The translations under genes and the position numbers were made by a program. From a virus, in the IMG/VR virus record IMGVR_UViG_3300042453_001256, positions 1 through 23,845 of that record: a stretch of 23,845 bases of DNA; one strand, given 5' to 3'. This document shows positions 21,114 through 23,845 of this stretch, in pieces; positions within the stretch are counted from its first letter, which is position 1, and each line of letters begins with the position of its first letter. A model generated the notes under the pieces. The model ran no database searches, had not been told where the DNA came from, and worked only from the letters and a program-made list of their open reading frames with translations.

Positions 21114-21706
21114 GAGTGCTGGTCGCGTGCGAGTACAGCGGGACGGTCCGCGATGCGTTTCGGCGCGCCGGGCACGACGCGATGTCCTGCGACCTGCTGC
21201 CGACTGAGGCGCCCGGCCCGCACTACCAAGGCGACGTCCGCGACGTGCTGGACGACGGCTGGGATCTGATGGTGGCGCACCCGCCCTGCACCTACCTGTC
21301 GGTCAGCGGGATGCACTGGACGACGCGCGGGCTGCGCGACCCGCAACTGACTGAGGACGCACTGACGTTCGTGCGTCTGTTGTTGGAGGCGCCCGTGCCG
21401 CGCATCGCGCTAGAGAACCCGGTTAGCATCATCAGCAGCCGCATCCGCAAGCCTGACCAGATCGTGCAGCCGTGGATGTTTGGACATGACGCCAGCAAGA
21501 AGACCTGTTTGTGGCTGAAGGGGCTCCCAGTGTTGACGCCGACGGCGATCGTTGCGCCTAGGATCGTCAACGGCCGAAAAATATGGGGCAACCAGACACC
21601 AAGCGGCCAGAACAAACTTGGCCCAAGCGCGGACAGGTGGAAGATCCGCAGCGCCACCTATCAAGGCATCGCCGACGCGATGGCTGATCAGTGGGGGCGC
21701 CCATGA
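21110..21706 (+). CDS. Cytosine-methyltransferase-like phage protein
   Basis: A 198-aa protein. MRVLVACEYSGTVRDAFRRA, then GHDAMSCDLLPTEAPG (residues 1-36), has the Rossmann-type opening and acidic turn of an AdoMet-binding fold. HPPCTYLSVSG (58-68) resembles motif IV PCxxxS of C5 methyltransferases with Cys60 in the catalytic place, and IALENPVS (99-106) resembles motif VI ENV. No target-recognition domain is present and the enzyme is half the usual size, so it may be a modification enzyme of different specificity or inactive. ATG 21110 overlaps the previous stop; an ATG at 21095 is an alternative. Confidence 0.65.
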   Translation: MRVLVACEYSGTVRDAFRRAGHDAMSCDLLPTEAPGPHYQGDVRDVLDDGWDLMVAHPPCTYLSVSGMHWTTRGLRDPQLTEDALTFVRLLLEAPVPRIALENPVSIISSRIRKPDQIVQPWMFGHDASKKTCLWLKGLPVLTPTAIVAPRIVNGRKIWGNQTPSGQNKLGPSADRWKIRSATYQGIADAMADQWGRP

Positions 21707-22992
21707 AGCTGCGACCGTATCAAGAGGAAGCTGCTGACTTCCTATACGCCAACGACCGCGCCATGATGCTGGCGCCGGTCGGGGCCGGCAAGACCGCGAC
21801 CACGCTCACCGCGATGGTCGGCATGCTGGAGATCCAGCACGCCCGTCGGTTCCTCGTGCTCGCGCCCAAGCGGGTCGCAGAGCACGTCTGGCCGGTCGAG
21901 GCGCGGAAGTGGGCGCCGGGGCTGGATGTCTCGGTCTGCATTGGATCACCCGCGCAGCGGGCACGGGCGCTCGCCTCCAGCGCGCCTGTGGTCGTGACCA
22001 ACTACGACAACCTCCAGTGGCTGTCCGAGCAGCAGCTCGACTTCGACGCGGTCGTCTTCGACGAATTGACCCGGCTCAAGAACCCGTCCGGCAAACGCTT
22101 CAAGGCGTTCGCGAAAGTCATCAACCCCATCAAGATCCGCTGGGGGCTGACCGGCTCGTTTACCTCCAACGGCCTTGAGGACGTCTTCGGCCAGTGCAAG
22201 ATTGTCGACCAGCAGATGCTTGGCCGCAGCAAGGGCGCGTTCCTCCAGCAATACTTCCACTGCATCAGCCGCGAGTACGGCCAGTGGACGCCGCTGCCTG
22301 GCTCGCTGGAGCGCGTCATGGCGCGCATCAAACCGTGGACCTACGTCTTGGAGCCGGTCGAGTACAAGGACACGCTCCCGCCGCTCCACACGGTCCAAGT
22401 GCCGCTCGTCATGCCGATGCAGGTCTATCTCGACATGAAGCGCAAGTGCGTGATCGAGATGCGCGACACGGTCGTCAGCGCCGCCACCGCCGCTGCGGTG
22501 ACGACCAAGCTCCAGCAGATCGCGGCCGGATTCGCGTACTCCAACTATGGCGACGTCCTGCCGATCTCGGATCACAAGCTCGACGCGCTTGAAAGCATCT
22601 TCACCGAGAACCACAAGGCGCCGACGCTCGTCTGGTACCAGTTTAAGGCGCAGTTGGCGGCGCTCAAGGCGCGCTTCCCACGCTGCGAGGAGCTTGTCAA
22701 CAGCGACACCATCGACCGCTGGAACGCTGGCCTCATCCCGATGCTGGCCGTCCACCCGCAGTCGGCCGGGCACGGCCTCAACCTGCAAGGCCAGTCCCGC
22801 ATGGTGTGGCTGTCGCTGCCGTGGTCGCTTGAGCTGTACGAACAGGCGGTCGGGCGACTGCACCGCAGCGGCCAGCGGCACGACGTCTGGAACTATGTCC
22901 TGTTGACAGAAAAAACTGTAGATGAAACAATCTTTACTGCGCTACAAAATAAACGCAGCGTGTCTGACATTGCAATGGAGTGTTTGAAATGA
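21703..22992 (+). CDS. SNF2-type DNA helicase/translocase
   Basis: A 429-aa SF2 ATPase of the compact SNF2 type. Motif Q-like KLRPYQEEAADFL (2-14), Walker A APVGAGKT at 24-31, motif Ia LAPKRVAEHVWPVE (53-66), motif II VVFDELTRLKN at 117-127 (DE at 120-121), motif III LTGSFTSNG, and motif VI QAVGRLHRSGQ near 381-391 are all readable. It probably remodels or translocates on DNA during replication. ATG 21703 overlaps the stop of the upstream gene. Length and motif order are as expected for phage versions that sit next to VRR-NUC genes. Confidence 0.95.
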   Translation: MKLRPYQEEAADFLYANDRAMMLAPVGAGKTATTLTAMVGMLEIQHARRFLVLAPKRVAEHVWPVEARKWAPGLDVSVCIGSPAQRARALASSAPVVVTNYDNLQWLSEQQLDFDAVVFDELTRLKNPSGKRFKAFAKVINPIKIRWGLTGSFTSNGLEDVFGQCKIVDQQMLGRSKGAFLQQYFHCISREYGQWTPLPGSLERVMARIKPWTYVLEPVEYKDTLPPLHTVQVPLVMPMQVYLDMKRKCVIEMRDTVVSAATAAAVTTKLQQIAAGFAYSNYGDVLPISDHKLDALESIFTENHKAPTLVWYQFKAQLAALKARFPRCEELVNSDTIDRWNAGLIPMLAVHPQSAGHGLNLQGQSRMVWLSLPWSLELYEQAVGRLHRSGQRHDVWNYVLLTEKTVDETIFTALQNKRSVSDIAMECLK

Positions 22993-23162
22993 CGTTGATG
23001 GAGCAGTTGAAGTTGGCGCAATCGGAGTTGACCATTCGGCAGCGGGAGTTCAACACCGCGCAGCGTAATCTCAATCGGGTTCTGGCCCAAATCACCTACT
23101 TGGAGAAACGAATTGAACTGGCGAGAAATGCAAAAGCGACTGACCACACTGACGGAGAGTGA
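22989..23162 (+). CDS. Small coiled-coil protein (57 aa)
   Basis: ATG 22989 overlaps the helicase TGA. MTLMEQLKLAQSELTIRQRE is followed by a continuous heptad helix with Leu, Ile and Arg residues (FNTAQRNLNRVLAQITYLEK). The protein may dimerise; no catalytic residue is visible. The next gene begins within its 3' end in another frame. The context suggests a small helper of the replication genes. Confidence 0.65.
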   Translation: MTLMEQLKLAQSELTIRQREFNTAQRNLNRVLAQITYLEKRIELARNAKATDHTDGE

Positions 23163-23304
23163 ACTATGCGATCTGATCGACCAAGAACTGGCGTCGTCGG
23201 CGCCGCGCCCTACGATCGCACTGCGGCTGCATCAGCGGCTCTGTACGGTCCGCTCGACCCGCGAGCGGCTGGATCTGATCCGGAGACTGACCCGTACCGT
23301 CTAG
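23113..23304 (+). CDS. Hypothetical helical protein (63 aa)
   Basis: The TTG start at 23113 has GGAG 7 nt upstream, a perfect spacing; an ATG at 23128 has no such site. The gene overlaps the previous one by 50 bases. The protein (MNWREMQKRLTTLTESELCD, then LIDQELASSAPRPTIALRLH) is helical and basic at its C-terminus (RERLDLIRRLTRTV), like small phage proteins with the MQKRL...LTE opening that I recall from other podovirus-like phages. No named function. Confidence 0.65.
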   Translation: MNWREMQKRLTTLTESELCDLIDQELASSAPRPTIALRLHQRLCTVRSTRERLDLIRRLTRTV

Positions 23305-23306
23305 CG

Positions 23307-23432
23307 GTGCAGACGGACGTCCAACGCACCTGGCGCAAGTACGGCTGGGTGCCCCCTTCAGAACTGACGGAGTATCAAGAGAAATGGACAAGCTTCAAGT
23401 TGTCGACTATAGCGGGCCTTATCTCGAACTGA
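23307..23432 (+). CDS. Hypothetical small protein (41 aa)
   Basis: The conserved-looking part is (M)QTDVQRTWRKYGWVPPSEL, with a Tyr/Trp pair and the GWVPPSEL element seen in other small phage proteins. I place the start at GTG 23307, two bases after the previous stop. An ATG at 23166 with GGAG 8 nt upstream would give 88 aa, but its first 47 residues look like a shadow of the overlapping gene. Its end overlaps the next gene by 49 bases. Confidence 0.5.
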   Translation: MQTDVQRTWRKYGWVPPSELTEYQEKWTSFKLSTIAGLISN

Positions 23433-23572
23433 AGCGCTTGGTGGACGCCGTCTGGCAGGCCGTACTGGAGCAGCGGTTCGACGACGCCCGCGCCATCTGC
23501 GACCAAGCGGTGGTCGAGGCGCGGATCCTGAAGGCGCAGATTGGAGCGCAGCATGGACCGCGCGAAGGTTGA
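23384..23572 (+). CDS. Hypothetical helical protein (62 aa)
   Basis: ATG 23384 with GGAG 11 nt upstream (weak spacing). MDKLQVVDYSGPYLELKRLV, then DAVWQAVLEQRFDDARAICD, is a helical pattern with a single Cys and two Trp/Tyr residues. It overlaps the next gene by 20 bases. I see no motif that identifies a function. Confidence 0.6.
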   Translation: MDKLQVVDYSGPYLELKRLVDAVWQAVLEQRFDDARAICDQAVVEARILKAQIGAQHGPREG

Positions 23573-23714
23573 CCCGAACTACTTTTGGCAGTTGATCGAG
23601 ACCTGCCCCACGGGCGAGCGGGTGCAACTGCTCAACCGTGCGGGATGGGACCAACTCGATGCGACGTTTACACGAGCAAGAGCGGCACTCAAGAAAGCAA
23701 GGGGGCAAGCATGA
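23553..23714 (+). CDS. Hypothetical small protein (53 aa)
   Basis: ATG 23553 has GGAG 6 nt upstream. MDRAKVDPNYFWQLIETCPT, then GERVQLLNRAGWDQLDATFT, is followed by a Lys/Ala/Arg-rich helix (RARAALKKARGQA). TGA overlaps the next ATG as ATGA. The TCPTGERVQLLNRAG portion looks like a compact helical domain. No family recognised. Confidence 0.62.
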   Translation: MDRAKVDPNYFWQLIETCPTGERVQLLNRAGWDQLDATFTRARAALKKARGQA

Positions 23715-23845
23715 GTTACATCGTCGCAAGCCTACCACCCCTAAAGTGCTTTGTGCGCCGAGAGTACTTGTACAACTTCACCAAGGGGCACGGTGAGCTA
23801 GAACCTGCCATCTGGACCAGCATCAAGGCGCTGCGCGGTCAGGTG
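23711..23845 (+). CDS. Phage protein of unknown function, N-terminal part only
   Basis: ATG 23711 overlaps the previous stop. Forty-five codons reach the window edge: MSYIVASLPPLKCFVRREYL, then YNFTKGHGELEPAIWTSIKA, ending LRGQV. This opening (LPPLKCFVRREYLY) recurs in larger phage proteins from related phages as I recall, with unknown function. The remaining part lies beyond the window, so domain content cannot be judged. Confidence 0.72.
   Translation, partial: MSYIVASLPPLKCFVRREYLYNFTKGHGELEPAIWTSIKALRGQV

Noticed and set aside
21946-22881. 311-codon minus-strand frame opposite the SNF2 gene
   Set aside because: Antisense shadow of a gene with every helicase motif; its own sequence is Arg/Val/Leu/Asp-rich without domain signs.
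23166-23306. N-terminal extension of the 41-aa gene
   Set aside because: It has a fair ribosome site, but its residues (Arg, Pro, Ala-rich) look like a frame shadow of the 63-aa gene; kept as an alternative only.

Overview
This window is part of a tailed-phage genome: a short-tailed (podovirus-like) virus with a P22-type head, infecting a Gram-negative and GC-rich host. The head genes are decisive: small and large terminase, a 701-residue P22-type portal, a scaffold-like protein and a P22 gp5-type coat protein, all on the minus strand. A betaproteobacterial (Burkholderiales-like) host is my inference from the look of the small accessory proteins; it is not shown by the sequence. I see no integrase, repressor, tRNA, transposon or CRISPR array, so nothing here points to lysogeny, although the genome continues past both ends.

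Layout. (1) 1-11257, minus strand: one long late operon read right to left. It runs terS, an overlapping 113-aa gene, terL, three small basic proteins, portal, a 120-aa Dps/ferritin-like protein, a glycine-rich tail fibre with small companions, a coiled-coil protein, scaffold, coat, two decoration/fibre-like proteins, and the start of another gene. Many neighbours overlap as ATGA or TGATG. Three UUCG-capped hairpins punctuate the coat/decoration end. (2) 11258-12080: a non-coding control region of about 800 bp with G-rich repeats, an AT-rich island holding two palindromes, direct repeats and outward-facing promoters; it is the best candidate for a replication origin or switch region. (3) 12081-13859, plus strand: small early-type genes, including a NinX/DUF2591 protein and two tiny membrane peptides, closed by a clear intrinsic terminator at 13898-13926. 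(4) 13925-20749, minus strand: a replication operon with three small proteins, a Fe-S PD-(D/E)XK nuclease (DUF2800 type), a possible ssDNA-binding-type protein, a family A DNA polymerase with proofreading domain, and a primase-helicase. (5) 20750-20846: divergent, abutting promoters. (6) 20847-23845, plus strand: a VRR-NUC nuclease, a protein resembling a cytosine methyltransferase core, an SNF2-type helicase, then a string of small overlapping genes running off the end.

The genes fit together as a self-contained replication and packaging programme. Modules 4 and 6 would copy and process phage DNA (primase-helicase, polymerase, nucleases, translocase); module 3 probably adjusts the host early; module 1 builds and fills the capsid. 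The observations most worth a second look are the Dps-like metal-site spacing in the 120-aa late protein, the leaderless late promoter, the structured control region, the early gene with no ordinary start codon, and the nuclease / methyltransferase-like / SNF2 cassette.
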